Source: Bacillota bacterium
GTDB lineage: Bacteria; Bacillota; Clostridia; Oscillospirales; Ruminococcaceae
DNA length: 6,115 bases
NCBI GenBank assembly: GCA_023391005.1
Contig: JAEWBS010000104.1
Coordinates: 1-6,115, forward strand
Direction: 5' to 3'
Shown here one piece after another: positions 5,754 to 6,115 of the stretch. How positions within the stretch are numbered: position 1 is the first letter of the stretch; each line of letters begins with the position of its first letter. The notes under the pieces are model-generated. The model was not told where the DNA came from and did no database searches. It was given only the letters and a program-made list of their open reading frames with translations. The position numbers and the translations under genes were made by a program.

Positions 5754-5916
5754 TATTGACGCCGTAAGGAAAACGGTGTTTGCAGGGGCTTTAACCTGCG
5801 GACATTACAGACGGGCCGGTGCGTAAAACACAGGCTTTCGTCCGCCGTCACCGACGGCGCGAACCGACTAAATACGGTTATCCCACTGAGAAGCAAACGC
5901 TTTGCGGTTTGTTTTT
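5754..5916 (+). ncRNA. Candidate structured small RNA or attenuated leader upstream of secD
   Basis: The transcript from the consensus promoter to the terminator would be about 163 nt and almost entirely paired. The hairpins in order are: 5758-5765/5773-5780 (8 bp with GU pairs); 5782-5786/5795-5799 (GCAGG/CCTGC); a longer interrupted stem 5810-5842 (GACG/CGTC, GCC/GGC, GTG/CAC); 5843-5849/5853-5859 (CGCCGTC/GACGGCG, 7 bp); 5862-5866/5875-5879 (AACCG/CGGTT); then the terminator. The plus-strand open frames here look non-coding. I do not recognise an established family: the ends do not pair as in 6S RNA, and the SRP RNA, tmRNA and RNase P cores are absent. It could act in trans, or in cis on secD. 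Folding was done by eye. Confidence 0.5.
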
Positions 5917-6024
5917 GTCCCCACTTTATTCCTGCTGACGGCAGGCGTCGACCCAACCGCCGCGCCGTTTTGGGGGCAAAAATACTTTGCGGATTTTGTT
6001 CACTTTTTAATGGGATAACCGTAT
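5872..6024. repeat. 14-bp perfect inverted repeat bracketing the region before secD
   Basis: ATACGGTTATCCCA (5872-5885) is the exact reverse complement of TGGGATAACCGTAT (6011-6024). Inside it, TTTTTGTCCCC (5912-5922) can pair with GGGGGCAAAAA (5972-5982) with one GU, and CCTGC/GCAGG forms a small hairpin at 5931-5945. The outcome is either a large folded secD leader or a 153-bp miniature element with terminal inverted repeats; an AA flanks both ends. Confidence 0.6.
5891..5916 (+). terminator. Intrinsic terminator of the candidate small RNA
   Basis: CAAAC-GC pairs with GC-GTTTG across a TTT loop with one bulged G, with possible extension by flanking A/T pairs, and is followed directly by TTTTT at 5912-5916. 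It lies about 160 nt downstream of the consensus promoter start and about 130 nt before secD. Confidence 0.6.
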
Positions 6025-6035
6025 AAAACACGAAC

Positions 6036-6041
6036 TGGAGG
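6036..6041 (+). promoter_or_regulatory. Ribosome binding site fixing the GTG start of secD
   Basis: TGGAGG lies 7 nt before GTG at 6049. The overlapping TTG at 6048 is followed at once by a stop, so GTG is the only sensible start. Confidence 0.75.
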
Positions 6042-6048
6042 CAAGATT

Positions 6049-6115
6049 GTGAAAAAGGTTGGAAAACCGGTATTTTTCATCATCGTGCTGCTGATCGCGG
6101 CAATGGGCTATCTGA
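6049..6115 (+). CDS. secD: Protein translocase subunit SecD (or fused SecDF), N-terminal fragment
   Basis: Only 22 codons are present before the window ends. They read MKKVGKPVFF followed by a hydrophobic stretch (IIVLLIAAMGYL), that is, a basic N-terminus leading into a first membrane span. This matches the start of clostridial SecD/SecDF as I remember it (the MKKxGKPxFF opening). SecD is an inner-membrane protein that works with SecF and the SecYEG channel, using the proton-motive force to complete export. It starts with GTG and has a good ribosome binding site. Upstream lie a terminator and an inverted repeat, so expression may depend on read-through of the leader or on a promoter I could not identify. 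A short N-terminus could belong to another membrane protein, so the call is moderate. Confidence 0.62.
   Translation, partial: MKKVGKPVFFIIVLLIAAMGYL

Noticed and set aside
5754..5916. 6S RNA, SRP RNA, tmRNA or RNase P RNA
   Set aside because: The 5' and 3' ends do not form the long closing stem of 6S RNA, and the conserved cores of the other RNAs are absent by eye. A covariance search would decide.
5753..6031. Minus-strand 92-aa frame in the region before secD
   Set aside because: It starts at GTG without a ribosome binding site and lies fully over the promoter-hairpin-terminator structure read on the plus strand.

Overview
The window looks like a chromosomal segment of a moderately high-GC, spore-forming-type clostridium, most plausibly Oscillospiraceae/Ruminococcaceae. 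The reasons are strong AGGAGG-type ribosome binding sites, a TTG-started adenylosuccinate lyase of the long clostridial type, a SpoIID-like/peptidoglycan-binding protein of a kind typical of Clostridia, and the first codons of a clostridial-type SecD. This assignment comes from recognising families, not from a database search.

Layout. (1) 57-3235: a tightly spaced two-gene unit. Gene 1 (355 aa) has an N-terminal amphipathic helix, a long Pro/Glu/Thr-rich linker and a C-terminal carboxypeptidase-regulatory-like beta-sandwich. Gene 2 (702 aa) has a SpoIID-like domain, a PG_binding_1 domain and a C-terminal array of about five helix-plus-linker repeats. In related clostridial proteins these modules usually sit close together or in one chain, so the pair probably acts together, in a peptidoglycan or spore-envelope structural role. 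The SpoIID-like domain appears to have lost its catalytic Glu and gained two CxxCxxC motifs. (2) 3236-3653: an intergenic region with a strong GC hairpin, a good sigma-A promoter (TTGCTG-N17-TAGAAT) and a leader hairpin just before purB. (3) 3654-5084: purB, complete and with intact catalytic residues, for purine synthesis. (4) 5085-6048: about 960 bp without a convincing protein gene. Its first part (5085-5718) is full of short inverted repeats and may be an undescribed structured RNA or a dispersed repeat. It is followed by a perfect consensus promoter (TTGACA-N17-TATAAT, 5719-5747), a chain of consecutive hairpins and an intrinsic terminator near 5891-5916. Together these suggest a small RNA of about 160 nt or an attenuated leader. 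A 14-bp perfect inverted repeat (5872-5885 / 6011-6024) then brackets the terminator and ends just before the next ribosome binding site. (5) 6049-6115: the start of secD (SecD or SecDF translocase), running off the window.

The functional blocks (envelope/spore protein pair, purine synthesis, protein export) look like independent transcription units. The parts most worth attention are the cysteine-remodelled SpoIID-like protein with its repeat array and the RNA-like region in front of secD.
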